Shown here: piece by piece, positions 8,555 through 17,590 of the stretch
Layout: every line of letters starts with the position of its first letter
Position numbering within the stretch: position 1 is the stretch's first letter
NCBI GenBank assembly: GCA_005881495.1
Contig: VBHI01000207.1
Span: 1-32,326 of the forward strand
Source of the DNA: Chloroflexota bacterium
Lineage (GTDB): Bacteria > Chloroflexota > Ktedonobacteria > Ktedonobacterales > Ktedonobacteraceae
Length of the DNA stretch: 32,326 bases
Direction: 5' to 3'
Made by a program: the position numbers and the translations under genes
The notes under the pieces: model-generated
The model's database searches: none
Seen by the model: the letters and a program-made list of their open reading frames with translations, nothing else
What the model was told of the DNA's origin: nothing

Positions 8555-9130
8555 ATGCAACCAGACTTTCAGGTGGAGAGTCGCAGTTATGATCAGATGG
8601 TGCGAGGGTCCTGGCAAGCCTACAGGCTTCATCAGAGTACGCAGCTGAGTGATGAGTTATTGGCAGAAGTATCGAGTGACTGTTTACGTCTCTGGCTGCC
8701 TGCCGGAACGCTCATGCACTGGTCAACAAACACACGCCCACTTCACTACGATTGTTTACAATATTACTGGCCACTACGTTGGTATACACTCAGCGCATTT
8801 TATGATGATCGTGTACTAAAATATACTTATGCAACCATTATTCAGCCTGCCTCAATTGAAATTGAACGCCTCTCCTACGTTGATCTTGATTTGAGCATTC
8901 TGGTCAAGCCGGATTTGGCATTTGAGGTGCTTACGCTGGCGGAATTTGAGCAGTTGGCAGATCTGCTCCATTATAGCGAGGAGACGCGCATAGGAGCATT
9001 GATGGCAATGCGTACCATCACAAGTTCTATTCAACGCAGCGCGGGCATCTTTGCGATCATTCCGCATCTGCTGCGCGAGACGGATTTTCACCTCGTGGAG
9101 TGCGAGAATCATGCGCTTGGCACACCGTAG
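8555..9130 (+). CDS. DUF402-domain protein (FomD-like fold)
   Basis: The 191-residue protein has the DUF402 pattern. A WLPAGTLMHWS segment is followed by aromatic-rich strands (YYWPLRWYTLSAFYDD), then an SYVDLDLSILVKPD strand and a regularly spaced EVLTLAEFEQL helix. In this family (FomD-like nucleotidyl and phosphonate hydrolases and many uncharacterised proteins) the late D.D...V..D residues bind divalent metal. I infer a cytoplasmic phosphohydrolase-type activity without a known substrate. The start is supported by a strong ribosome site. The epimerase gene begins 42 bp after its stop, so the two probably form an operon from the promoter at 8500. Confidence 0.65.
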   Translation: MQPDFQVESRSYDQMVRGSWQAYRLHQSTQLSDELLAEVSSDCLRLWLPAGTLMHWSTNTRPLHYDCLQYYWPLRWYTLSAFYDDRVLKYTYATIIQPASIEIERLSYVDLDLSILVKPDLAFEVLTLAEFEQLADLLHYSEETRIGALMAMRTITSSIQRSAGIFAIIPHLLRETDFHLVECENHALGTP

Positions 9131-9172
9131 AATGCTTAGAACGTGTAATGAGCTGATTGGAGATTGCTATAC

Positions 9173-9580
9173 ATGCCAAAGCGCATCGACCACGTAGCCA
9201 TTATTGTGCGGAACATCGAGCAGTCCCTTGTCTTTTATCGCGATACATTGGGTATTACACCAGGTGAGATAAAGGAGGTTCCAGGCGAACAGGTGCGTAT
9301 TGCTTTTCTCCCGCTGGGCGGCCCTGCCGGGAGTGTGATCGAGCTGATTGAGCCAACTACCCCTGATTCCAGCCTGGCAAAGTTTATAGAGAAACGTGGG
9401 GAAGGTCTGCACCATATTTGCCTGGAAGTTGAGAATATCGAGGCAGCGCTGGCGGAAATGCAAGAAAAAGGTGCGCCGGTGCTTGACAAACAGCCACGCG
9501 TTGCTGCCGAAGGACGAGCCATTTTTCTTCATCCCAAGGGAACCAATGGGGTGCTGTTGGAACTGTTGGAAAAGGAGTAG
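9173..9580 (+). CDS. mce: Methylmalonyl-CoA epimerase (VOC fold)
   Basis: From the ATG at 9173 the product is 135 residues, the normal length. It shows the paired beta-alpha-beta-beta-beta VOC modules. IDHVAIIV near the N-terminus provides H7, VIELIEP provides E57, EGLHHICLEV provides H80/H81, and GVLLELLE provides E130; these fit the metal sites of this family. The enzyme interconverts (S)- and (R)-methylmalonyl-CoA in propionate metabolism. A TTG at 9164 is an alternative start, but the ATG has a better-placed GGAGA and begins in the usual MPKRIDHVA context. It follows the DUF402-like gene; no mutase gene is in the window. Related VOC dioxygenases are a less likely reading. Confidence 0.85.
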   Translation: MPKRIDHVAIIVRNIEQSLVFYRDTLGITPGEIKEVPGEQVRIAFLPLGGPAGSVIELIEPTTPDSSLAKFIEKRGEGLHHICLEVENIEAALAEMQEKGAPVLDKQPRVAAEGRAIFLHPKGTNGVLLELLEKE

Positions 9581-9622
9581 ACCTCTCATTTGTGGGTATT
9601 CTGGGCTGGTTTAGAGCAGGAG

Positions 9623-9666
9623 ATGGAAAAGGTAGGTACAATCGGCATTGTACCTACCTTTTCCAT
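9623..9666. terminator. 20-bp perfect-stem hairpin, bidirectional terminator
   Basis: Bases 9623-9642 pair perfectly with 9647-9666 around the tetraloop CGGC. It lies between the convergent epimerase and the 9750 gene. No T-tract follows outside the stem, but the stem itself contains T- and A-runs. Confidence 0.7.
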
Positions 9667-9749
9667 TAGCACGAGAGAGAAGAAGGAAAGGGGATTGTAT
9701 ATTGTGACTGTTTCCTCACGAACTCTCTGCTGTTTGTAACTTTCGCTCC

Positions 9750-10412
9750 CTAATGACTGAAGTGCTTGTTCAAGAGACGATCCAGGAGCTGCGGATGGCT
9801 CTGCAAGAACTGCGAGAACGAGTCAGACTGAGCTTGTGTCAGGTCGCCAGCGCTTACCGCCTTACTAAGAGCATCGTGGATTGCGTTTGACACGATGGTG
9901 TTCAACTGCGTGGAAGAGACGTGTTGTGCGGTCGCAATGTCATTCAAGCTCTTCCCAGACTTCAACTGAGAGACAAGTTGATCTGTGCTGAGATGTAACC
10001 CCAGGGCTACCTCATTCGCTATGTCGGAACGATACTTCGCCAGGAATTGGCTGAGAATGGCGTGTTGCCCGTATAAACCCTTTCCGCTACACTCGTGGCG
10101 GGACGTAAGTCGCTGCTTCATGGCGTCCGCCTGCGACTGCGTCAACTTTCCATCCTTCACGAGCTGATTCAGGACATCCTCCATGGCAGCCAGTTTGTCT
10201 TGTTGCAGGGTGCTGACCGAGACGTTCAGCCGATGTGCCAGGTCCTGGAGATATTGCTCACAGTAGGGATTTGTTGTCGTAGTAGGTGTGCCAGCTGTCG
10301 TTAGACTGACATTAGCCAGCGCAAATAGTGGGCCTGCAAAGAAAGCGCCAAAGAGGATAGCCAGTAGCAAAAGGGTGACTCCACCGATGATGAAAATAGT
10401 TCTTTTTTTCAT
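9750..10412 (-). CDS. Secreted or membrane-anchored helical protein of unknown function
   Basis: The 220-residue product starts MKKRTIFIIGG followed by a hydrophobic stretch to about residue 33 (LLLLAILFGAFFAGPLFALA), a signal peptide or anchor. The remainder is helical and rich in Gln, Ser and Leu. It shows two related halves with the pattern 'LN(V/L)S...L......A..D.L...V..G.LTQ(S/A)Q.D'. Cysteines occur at NPYCEQY and RHECSG and could form a disulfide outside the cell. I do not recognise a named family. It is transcribed divergently from the response regulator, and its promoter carries two 11-bp direct repeats, so it may be a target of the neighbouring two-component system (inference). Confidence 0.65.
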   Translation of the reverse strand: MKKRTIFIIGGVTLLLLAILFGAFFAGPLFALANVSLTTAGTPTTTTNPYCEQYLQDLAHRLNVSVSTLQQDKLAAMEDVLNQLVKDGKLTQSQADAMKQRLTSRHECSGKGLYGQHAILSQFLAKYRSDIANEVALGLHLSTDQLVSQLKSGKSLNDIATAQHVSSTQLNTIVSNAIHDALSKAVSAGDLTQAQSDSFSQFLQSHPQLLDRLLNKHFSH

Positions 10413-10511
10413 ATGAATATGCTATCTAACTTTCTATTGTATTGCTATATAGCCTGGTGTTTATCACAATTTTTTGGTGACACCCTTAGCATACTACCGA
10501 GAAATGAAGGA

Positions 10512-10546
10512 ATTGTAAGGTAAACTTCAAGATTTTCTCAAGATTT
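10512..10546 (-). promoter_or_regulatory. Direct-repeat response-regulator-like box and -10 of the 9750 gene
   Basis: TCAAGATTT occurs at 10527-10535 and again exactly 11 bp later at 10538-10546. Read on the minus strand, AAATCTTGA repeats are followed after 9 bp by TACAAT (10517-10512). This spacing matches activator boxes of PhoB/OmpR-type regulators overlapping the -35 region. The same bases also contain a dyad TTTTCTCAA-GAT-TTGAGAAAA (10533-10553). Confidence 0.5.
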
Positions 10547-10574
10547 GAGAAAAGGCCTGTGGTTGTGCTGTTCG

Positions 10575-10607
10575 CGGGTACCTTAATTCTAGTACCCGTG
10601 TTATGAT
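10575..10607 (+). promoter_or_regulatory. Dyad and -10 of the two-component operon
   Basis: The perfect 7-bp dyad CGGGTAC-N10-GTACCCG (10575-10598) ends 3 bp before TATGAT (10602-10607). It covers the place of a -35 box, so it is likely an operator for the response-regulator gene. Confidence 0.4.
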
Positions 10608-10655
10608 ACTATACGATGAAGCAACATGCTGCGTTTGGTGGAGTTGGAACGAAAG

Positions 10656-11402
10656 ATGTCTAAAAAAATCCTTATTATTGAAGATGAAGAAGGAATTATT
10701 CACCTGCTCAGTCTCTATCTGAAAGACGCAGGCTTCGAGGTTGCGGTCGCGAAAGATGGCGCGGATGGCCTGGCTCTTCACGCGCGATTGCATCCCGACC
10801 TGGTCATTCTGGATATTATGTTACCGGCTATAGATGGCTTCGAGGTTTGCAGGAGAATCCGTGCGTGGTCAAAAACACCTATTCTCATGTTAACAGCGCG
10901 AGTAAGTGAGGAAGATCGTATCGAAGGGCTTGATCTGGGCGCGGATGACTACCTCGTCAAGCCCTTTAGCCCGCGTGAGTTAGTGAGCAGAGTACGAGCG
11001 ATCTTGAGGAGAGTAGGAAGCTCCGAAGGAGGAGAAGCCCCTGCGGTTTTTGCTCCATCTTCTGAACCATCCTTAACTGCGAAAACTGTTTTGCGTTTCC
11101 CTGGACTTACCATTGACCTTCCTGCGCGTCGAGTTGAGGTCAACGGGGCTGAGGTAGCTTTGACGCCGACGGAGTTTGATCTGCTTACATTGCTGGCGCA
11201 ATCGCCCGGCAGGGTATTTACCCGCGAAATATTGATGAATAAAGTATGGGGCTACGATTACCTGGGTGATGGACATACCATTGATGTGCATATCAGCTCA
11301 TTGCGCAAAAAAATTGAGGCGAATTATGAACAACGCTATATTACCACAGTCTGGCGTGTAGGTTACAGATTCGAAGTAAAAACGAAAGCAACCGTACCCT
11401 GA
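10656..11402 (+). CDS. OmpR/PhoB-family response regulator
   Basis: From the ATG at 10656 the product has 248 residues. The receiver domain carries the acidic pocket D10/E11/E12, phospho-acceptor D53 (VILDIMLP), T80 and K102 (LVKPFSP). A linker of about 35 residues leads to a winged helix with TPTEFDLLTLLAQSPGRVFT, the recognition helix region DGHTIDVHISSLRKKIE and the terminal ITTVWRVGYRF. It is a DNA-binding transcription factor activated by phosphorylation, presumably by the kinase encoded 79 bp downstream. An ATG at 10626 would add ten residues outside the conserved receiver start. The direct-repeat box at 10527 is a candidate binding site. Confidence 0.92.
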   Translation: MSKKILIIEDEEGIIHLLSLYLKDAGFEVAVAKDGADGLALHARLHPDLVILDIMLPAIDGFEVCRRIRAWSKTPILMLTARVSEEDRIEGLDLGADDYLVKPFSPRELVSRVRAILRRVGSSEGGEAPAVFAPSSEPSLTAKTVLRFPGLTIDLPARRVEVNGAEVALTPTEFDLLTLLAQSPGRVFTREILMNKVWGYDYLGDGHTIDVHISSLRKKIEANYEQRYITTVWRVGYRFEVKTKATVP

Positions 11403-11481
11403 ATGTAGGGTAGGGCTTGTTGCTGCCTGAGGGAGCAAGGGTAGCACAAAGTACAGTGTCATAATCTCAAGAGGGAAGGAA

Positions 11482-13065
11482 ATGCGAATACATTGGTGGC
11501 AAAGTATACGTTGGCGACTGGCTTTAGGATCTATGCTGGTGGTTATGCTCGCGATAGTTCTCCTGGCATTTTCGGTCATTTCGGCAATCGTCCACTACTA
11601 CAGTATCGACCAGAATAATCGACTTGCTAGCTTTGCTTCCGATAGTGCGCAGCGTATTGGCGAGAGTTACAGTCAAAGCTTTAGCCTGGCGAGCGCCTCT
11701 GCCAGATCTTTTTCCAATGTTTTAGAGCATAGCTATCAAGGCGAGCAATACTTGCTTGTTGTGCTTAACCACCGCAATCAACCTGTCTATCCGCACTTCG
11801 GGTTGCGTCAGAATACTTTTGCCGCGTTTGTTGTGGCACTGGCTGACCCAACGCTCCACCAGGGTGATTTTGTGGGCCTGCGCAGTGCAATAATCAGTAG
11901 CCAACAGGGAGTTATCTCTACGGGCCAGTTGGGCTCTGGAAGACCTCTCTGGCTACCACGTCCTTTTGTGGTGCAACCGATTTTTGCGGGCGGACATGAT
12001 AGTGGGCCAGTGGTGGGTGTGCTAGCAGTGACCCCTCTTTCCGCAGCACAGAATTCTGTGCCCCCATTTATAGCGGCTGTAGGTTCATCGGTCCTGGTTG
12101 CCTCAGCTAGCCTGGTTGTTCTGGCTGCACTGGCAGCGATCCTTTTCTCGCGCACCATTACACGTCCACTGGCTAACCTGACAAAAACGGCCCGTGTGTT
12201 AGCTTCGGGGAACTATAATGTGCGCGTTACAACGAGTGCGCATGGTGAGTTGGACGAGCTTGCCAACACTTTTAATGAGATGGCAGCAAAGCTGGCAAAT
12301 GACGTGAATGAACTGCACCAACAAGAACTATGGCGGCACGAACTCATTATGAATATCACTCATGATTTAGCAACGCCATTGACAGCAATTGCAGGTCTGG
12401 GCGAATCGCTGGTAGATGGGGTGAACCAGAGCCGTGAGGACTACGAGGCGACGGGGCGGATTATCGTGCGCGAGACGTTACGCCTGCGGCGCCTGGTGAA
12501 AGACCTGCATTTGATGGCAAAGGTGGAGGATGGAGGAATGAGAGCTCTTCAACCGCAGTGGAAGTCGGTGCGGCTTGCCGCGCTGGTAGATGAAGTTCTG
12601 GCTGTGCTGGCACCCGAGTTTGAGCGCACGAATGTAGAGCCGATGAATAGTATCGCGTATAATCTGCCGCCAATTAAAGCTGATCCCGATATGCTGATGC
12701 GGGTTTTCTCAAACCTGTGTGACAACGCTTTACGCTATACACCTGCGGGGGGAACTGTAACCATCGATGCTATCCAGTGCGAGAATCAGCTTGTGGTCTC
12801 TGTCACTGATAGCGGCGAAGGTATGCCGACGGGAGCTTTGCCGCGCGTCTTTGACCGCTTTTACCGGGTCGATTTCTCTCGCCAGGCAGTGACTGGTGGA
12901 AGTGGTCTGGGGCTGGCGATAGTGCGTGCAATTGTTGAAGCGCACGGAGGGACAATCTGGGCAGAGAAAGCTCCCAATAGCGGAGCGCGGCTGGTATTCA
13001 CATTACCACTGGCTTCTGTCGAACCGGCATCTATGAACAGCGCTATTACGATGCCAATATACTAA
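11482..13065 (+). CDS. Sensor histidine kinase, partner of the upstream regulator
   Basis: The 527-residue kinase has a first membrane helix at about 13-36 and an extracytoplasmic sensor of about 150 residues. A second helix lies at about 198-222, then a HAMP domain (FSRTITRPLANLTKTA onward). The dimerisation domain holds H294 in NITHDLATPLTAI, a variant of the usual SHELRTPL. The ATPase domain has the N-box (N415, NLCDNALRYTP), G1 DSGEGMP (443-449) and G2 GGSGLGLAI. All catalytic motifs are intact. The sensed signal is unknown; the sensor region lacks cysteine and has no recognisable ligand motif. A good AGAGGGAAGGA ribosome site precedes the ATG. Its last codons overlap the end of the convergent PH/PASTA gene by 4 bp. 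Confidence 0.92.
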   Translation: MRIHWWQSIRWRLALGSMLVVMLAIVLLAFSVISAIVHYYSIDQNNRLASFASDSAQRIGESYSQSFSLASASARSFSNVLEHSYQGEQYLLVVLNHRNQPVYPHFGLRQNTFAAFVVALADPTLHQGDFVGLRSAIISSQQGVISTGQLGSGRPLWLPRPFVVQPIFAGGHDSGPVVGVLAVTPLSAAQNSVPPFIAAVGSSVLVASASLVVLAALAAILFSRTITRPLANLTKTARVLASGNYNVRVTTSAHGELDELANTFNEMAAKLANDVNELHQQELWRHELIMNITHDLATPLTAIAGLGESLVDGVNQSREDYEATGRIIVRETLRLRRLVKDLHLMAKVEDGGMRALQPQWKSVRLAALVDEVLAVLAPEFERTNVEPMNSIAYNLPPIKADPDMLMRVFSNLCDNALRYTPAGGTVTIDAIQCENQLVVSVTDSGEGMPTGALPRVFDRFYRVDFSRQAVTGGSGLGLAIVRAIVEAHGGTIWAEKAPNSGARLVFTLPLASVEPASMNSAITMPIY

Positions 13066-14681
13066 TAATCCAGCAGATCTGCTGTAGTGGCTCTTCTACT
13101 CAGCACAACCTGGATCTCGCCACCTGGTTGAATGACTGTACCGGCTGGTGGATTTTGATGGACAACTCGCCCAGGCGGTATATCTGGCTTTGTTGATGGC
13201 TGTTCGTCGAATACTGTAACCTGAAAGCCCAACTCATTAGCTATCACCATGGCATCAATCAGATCCAGATTTTTCAGGTTTGGTGCGCCCTTCACTTGTG
13301 AAGCCTCGACCAGGCTGGTGGCCACCTTCCCAAACCACTTGTGCAGTTCCTCCTTCTGTTCATTTTCTTTCTTGACGGCAGCTGCCTTCGCTACGTAATT
13401 TTTAATTTCATTGATCTTATCCAGCACGAAAAAAGGATGGTCCACGGTTCGTAAGACGATGCTGGGGGCTCCGGCTACTTCCAGGTACACATCACCAATA
13501 TCAAGGAGACGCTGCAGTAGACCAGGGACCCTGACCTTGAGATCTTTGATGTTTTTGTATTCAAGCTCTTTGCGATCCTCAAAAAAGAAGATGAATCGGC
13601 GATGGATATCAATAATACGTTTGTTCGACAGAATGAACACATCGTCCACGTAGTTCGAGTAAATTGCGCCGATAGAAAAGATGAGCAATAAAACGATGAT
13701 GCCCATGACAATCCACCACTGTGATAGGTTTGAGGTCACCAACGGCAGCAACACCGGTATGTAGAAAGCTAGAAAGAGCACAAAACATATGGCCAGGAGG
13801 GGAAGCGTGGCCTTACGGTACAAAACGTAGCGGGAGCGTTGAATATATCTGACGGTAAACTCACCGGAAGTGTAACGCACATCACAGGAAATACGCAATA
13901 TGCCGCCAAAAGTGCGCCTGGGTCCAAGGCGTCCATTGGGGTTGCGCAGAATATATTCCTCATCCGCATTTTCAAGCTGCGGTGGTTCTTTCGCCTTGGA
14001 CAGGTCATCAATGACGGCAGCTACCTCGGGGTGAGCAGGAGTAGGTGGTTTCTCTTCTTTGGGCTTTTTGGCCTTAACACTTTCACTGACCCTATCTATC
14101 GCCTCTTTCACCTTTCTAGGGCTTGGTATATGTTTCATGATGAAATCGCCGCCAGTCAGGTAAATATGGACGGTGCCATAGCGCATTAGAAAGCCCCAGA
14201 TCGTATCCAAGTCAACACCCACTTGTTTTATGTTTTCAAGAGGCGTTGACTGGCGAGTAGGTTCCAGTACACCGCGTGAATGAATAATGCGTTTATTAGT
14301 GATGATATAGGTATTGAGGTACCATTTACTGAAATCTCTCCAGATAAACCATACCAGCGTGCCTAGAATGAGGAGAACTGCCATGAGCTCAAGAAAGGAC
14401 CATATTGGGTGTGCTAACTTCACAGAGCCCCAGAATATCAAGATAAGAAATATCATCGCACCGATTAGCGGCATAGCAGAAACCACGAGAAACCACCAGT
14501 GTTCTCGGAAAATCTTGATGACCATTTCATCTGGCTGTTGGCCCGAGAAATGCCATTTTTTGTCTCTGCCAAAGCGGAGTTGTTGTAGACCAAAACGAGA
14601 GCGCCCCGAACGCCAAAGCTCATCGTATGGTATCTCGGTCGGAGCGGCTTTTTTATCTTTCGCATTTGTTTTGCTGCTCAT
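13062..14681 (-). CDS. Membrane protein with two bacterial PH domains and a C-terminal PASTA domain
   Basis: The preferred start is the ATG at 14681, with AGGTG upstream, giving 539 residues; a start at 14762 would add 27 basic residues of no family character. The N-terminal half has two membrane helices (about 63-84 and 95-114) and a bPH2/YdbS-like domain (NTYIITNKRIIHSRGVLEP). A second helix pair follows, then a second PH-like domain (DDVFILSNKRIIDIHRRF). Near the C-terminus lies a PASTA module (AMVIANELGFQVTVFDEQ, then PPAGTVIQPGGEIQVVLS). PASTA domains usually bind peptidoglycan or muropeptides outside the cell, whereas here the topology leaves this module probably cytoplasmic; that is odd and worth testing. 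Role unknown, possibly membrane-linked scaffolding. Confidence 0.8.
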   Translation of the reverse strand: MSSKTNAKDKKAAPTEIPYDELWRSGRSRFGLQQLRFGRDKKWHFSGQQPDEMVIKIFREHWWFLVVSAMPLIGAMIFLILIFWGSVKLAHPIWSFLELMAVLLILGTLVWFIWRDFSKWYLNTYIITNKRIIHSRGVLEPTRQSTPLENIKQVGVDLDTIWGFLMRYGTVHIYLTGGDFIMKHIPSPRKVKEAIDRVSESVKAKKPKEEKPPTPAHPEVAAVIDDLSKAKEPPQLENADEEYILRNPNGRLGPRRTFGGILRISCDVRYTSGEFTVRYIQRSRYVLYRKATLPLLAICFVLFLAFYIPVLLPLVTSNLSQWWIVMGIIVLLLIFSIGAIYSNYVDDVFILSNKRIIDIHRRFIFFFEDRKELEYKNIKDLKVRVPGLLQRLLDIGDVYLEVAGAPSIVLRTVDHPFFVLDKINEIKNYVAKAAAVKKENEQKEELHKWFGKVATSLVEASQVKGAPNLKNLDLIDAMVIANELGFQVTVFDEQPSTKPDIPPGRVVHQNPPAGTVIQPGGEIQVVLSRRATTADLLDY

Positions 14682-14863
14682 CGTGTCACCTCGTCTTGCA
14701 CTCCTGGAAATCCCTCTTGTACTCAATAATACCACAGGTAATCGCCAAAACCTAGAGGGCAAGCGGATAAGCGTTATTACATACCCATGTGAAGTTACAT
14801 TACATACTCTCTATAAACCTTTGTTATGCACTAAAAGCAGCGATGGTTGCGTTTCTGAGCTTA

Positions 14864-14892
14864 TTGCCGTGAAAGTCCAGGTATGCTATAAT
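14864..14892 (+). promoter_or_regulatory. gyrA promoter with extended -10
   Basis: TTGCCG (14864-14869), a 17-bp spacer and TATAAT (14887-14892) preceded by TG form a strong extended -10 promoter. It leaves a leader of about 100 nt before gyrA, in which no structure was recognised. Confidence 0.65.
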
Positions 14893-15001
14893 ACAAGGTG
14901 GTAGGCTCAATAATACATATTTTCTAAGACCCTCCACACATGTATACACTTCAACCGATATCGCCTTCTGGCTATGTCTAAATTTTTGGTGAGGACTCAT
15001 A

Positions 15002-17533
15002 ATGGAACTGGGCAATATTAAACCGGTTAGTATTGTAGAACAGATGACTGGTGCGTATCTCGACTATTCGATGAGTGTAATTGTTAGCCGGGCACTTCCT
15101 GACGTGCGAGATGGTTTGAAACCAGTACATCGGCGTGTATTATATGCAATGGACCAGATGGGGTTGCAATCCACGAAGCAATTTCGCAAGTGTGCTGGTA
15201 CCGTTGGTGAGGTATTAAAAAGCTATCACCCGCATGGTGATGTGGCTGTTTATGACTCGCTTGTGCGCATGGCGCAACCCTGGTCAATGCGTTACCCGCT
15301 GGTATTAGGGCAGGGCAATTTTGGTTCGCAAGATGATGATCCCCCAGCGGCGATGCGCTACACCGAGGCCAAGATGGCCGCTATTGCCGACGAGCTGCTG
15401 AGTGACATCGACAAAGATACAATAGATTTTGTTCCAAATTATGATAATCAGACCAAAGAGCCGACAGTTTTGCCTGCTCGATTGCCCAATCTTCTTCTCA
15501 ACGGTTCCACTGGTATCGCAGTGGGCATGGCAACGAATATCCCCCCTCACAATCTCATTGAGGTCTGCGATGGCATTAGCTACCTGATTGATCATCCTGA
15601 TGCTACTACTGAGGAGCTTTCGCGAATTGTGCGAGGACCAGATTTCCCGACAGGAGGGATCATTCAAGGGCGAGAGGGTATTCGAAACACGTATGCCAAT
15701 GGGCGCGGACGTATTGTGGTGCGCGCTCGCACGTATTTTGAAGAAACAGAGCGTGGTCGTGTTAGTATTATTGTCACAGAACTCCCCTACCAGATCAATA
15801 AGGCAGACCTGGTAAAAAAGATCGCAGAGTTAGCTCGCGATAAGAAAATAGATGGTATCTCTGAAGTTCGTGACGAATCCGACCGCAAGGGGATGCGTAT
15901 GGTCATTGAGTTGAAGCGCGATGCCAACCCCGAAAACATTCTCAACTCGTTATTCAAGTACACCGCGATGCAGAGCGCCTTTAACGCGAATATGCTGGCG
16001 CTGGTCGAGCAACAACCTCGTACATTGACGCTGAAGGCCTTTCTCCAGCATCATATCAACCATCGTGAAATTGTCATCACGCGCCGCACGCGCTACGAAC
16101 TCGCCAAAGCAGAAGCTCGTAAACACATTTTAGAGGGTTTGAAAATTGCTCTCGATAACCTGGATACTGTCATCAACACCATTCGTCAATCGCAAGCAGC
16201 GGATGACGCGCTTGTCAACTTGCGGCGCCAGTTCAACTTCTCGGAAGAGCAGGGCAAGGCTATCCTCGATATGCGCCTGGCCCGCCTGGCTGCTTTGGAG
16301 CGCAGCAAGATTGAAGAGGAGTTAAAGGATGTTCTGAAGAACATCGACTACTATCATTTGTTACTGTCCGACATCCAGGAAATTCGCAAAATTATCAAGG
16401 ATGATTTGCGGGAATTAAAAGAGAAATATGGCGATCCGCGCCGTACAGACCTTGGGGAGGCCGAAGCAGGCGAGTTTAAGGACGAGGACCTTATCTCTAA
16501 CGATGAGGTTGTGGTAACGCTGACCGAAAAGGGCTATATCAAGCGTCTTCCCTCCAGCACCTATCGCGCGCAGCGCAGAGGTGGTAGAGGCATTACGGGA
16601 ATGGCCACTCGCGAGGATGACGCCGTACGACACCTGCTGGTCGCGCACAGCCATGATGGCTTGCTCTTTTTTACGGATCGTGGCCGCGTCTTCCAACTCA
16701 AAGTCTATGAATTGCCTGAGGTGAGCCGCACTGCTAAAGGGGAACATCTCATCAACCTGATTGCAATAGAGCAGCGTGAGCGCGTAACGGCTATCGTCTA
16801 TGTGCCTAAGGGCGTCAGCCGCGACTATATGATCGTTGCCACAAAAAAAGGTGAGGTCAAGAAGACGGCAATGGATGAATTCGAGGTTGTGCGCCGTTCA
16901 GGCTTGATCGCGATGGACCTGGAAGAAGACGATGAACTGATTGGCGCTAAACTGGCGCATGCCGACGACGATGTATTAATCATCACAGCACAAGGGAAAG
17001 CTATACGTTTTACTGTGACAGAATTGCGTTCGGCTTCACGGACGAGTGGGGGTGTACGCGGCATTCGCCTGGGCGAAGGGAATGATAGAGCCGTTTCACT
17101 TAATCTTACGCCGAAGGATAGCGAACTGCTGGTGGTCACAGAGAAGGGTTATGGGAAATGTACTCCTATAGATGATTACCCCACTCAGAGTCGCGGTGGT
17201 AATGGCGTTATTACCTTGAAAGTGACGGAGAAGACGGGGCCAGTGGCCGCGGCGCGTGTAATCGGCGATAATGATAGTGACTTGATGATTATCTCTGCTG
17301 GAGGCGTTGTCATCCGAATGGATGTTGGTAATATTATTAGAGGAGGACGAGCTATCCAGGGCAGGCGGATGATGAATCTCGACGAGGGCGATACTGTTGT
17401 TGCTGTGGCAACGACGAATGGTAAAAAAATGGATAGCCAGAACGGCCTCGATGAGGAAGAGGAAGCTGCGCAGGATGACGGTGGGGATGATGAAGCGGAG
17501 GAGACAAGCAACACTGACATAGCGGATGTGTGA
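15002..17533 (+). CDS. gyrA: DNA gyrase subunit A
   Basis: The 843-residue protein has the normal gyrase A length. It carries the catalytic tyrosine Y120 ([10 protein letters not shown]), the winged-helix region [10 protein letters not shown] (76-85), a coiled-coil/tower region, and a C-terminal beta-pinwheel opened by the GyrA box QRRGGRG (from about residue 524). That box separates gyrase from topoisomerase IV. With GyrB it introduces negative supercoils using ATP. Position 81, equivalent to E. coli Ser83, is valine, a substitution known to weaken fluoroquinolone binding. The last 37 residues are strongly acidic (many Asp/Glu), like the regulatory tails of some gyrases. It has its own promoter at 14864 and a GTGAGGA ribosome site; no gyrB is adjacent. 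Confidence 0.97.
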   Translation: MELGNIKPVSIVEQMTGAYLDYSMSVIVSRALPDVRDGLKPVHRRVLYAMDQMGLQSTKQFRKCAGTVGEVLKSYHPHGDVAVYDSLVRMAQPWSMRYPLVLGQGNFGSQDDDPPAAMRYTEAKMAAIADELLSDIDKDTIDFVPNYDNQTKEPTVLPARLPNLLLNGSTGIAVGMATNIPPHNLIEVCDGISYLIDHPDATTEELSRIVRGPDFPTGGIIQGREGIRNTYANGRGRIVVRARTYFEETERGRVSIIVTELPYQINKADLVKKIAELARDKKIDGISEVRDESDRKGMRMVIELKRDANPENILNSLFKYTAMQSAFNANMLALVEQQPRTLTLKAFLQHHINHREIVITRRTRYELAKAEARKHILEGLKIALDNLDTVINTIRQSQAADDALVNLRRQFNFSEEQGKAILDMRLARLAALERSKIEEELKDVLKNIDYYHLLLSDIQEIRKIIKDDLRELKEKYGDPRRTDLGEAEAGEFKDEDLISNDEVVVTLTEKGYIKRLPSSTYRAQRRGGRGITGMATREDDAVRHLLVAHSHDGLLFFTDRGRVFQLKVYELPEVSRTAKGEHLINLIAIEQRERVTAIVYVPKGVSRDYMIVATKKGEVKKTAMDEFEVVRRSGLIAMDLEEDDELIGAKLAHADDDVLIITAQGKAIRFTVTELRSASRTSGGVRGIRLGEGNDRAVSLNLTPKDSELLVVTEKGYGKCTPIDDYPTQSRGGNGVITLKVTEKTGPVAAARVIGDNDSDLMIISAGGVVIRMDVGNIIRGGRAIQGRRMMNLDEGDTVVAVATTNGKKMDSQNGLDEEEEAAQDDGGDDEAEETSNTDIADV

Positions 17534-17547
17534 TGAAGAGTGACCGG

Positions 17548-17590
17548 AAAGAATTGCCAATGCCCATTTGAGCATGGCAATTCTTTTTTT
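17548..17590. terminator. Bidirectional Rho-independent terminator after gyrA
   Basis: AAAGAATTGCCA (17548-17559) pairs with TGGCAATTCTTT (17575-17586), followed by more T's. A-runs on the other flank make it act for both gyrA and the convergent 17589 gene, whose stop it overlaps. Confidence 0.8.
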
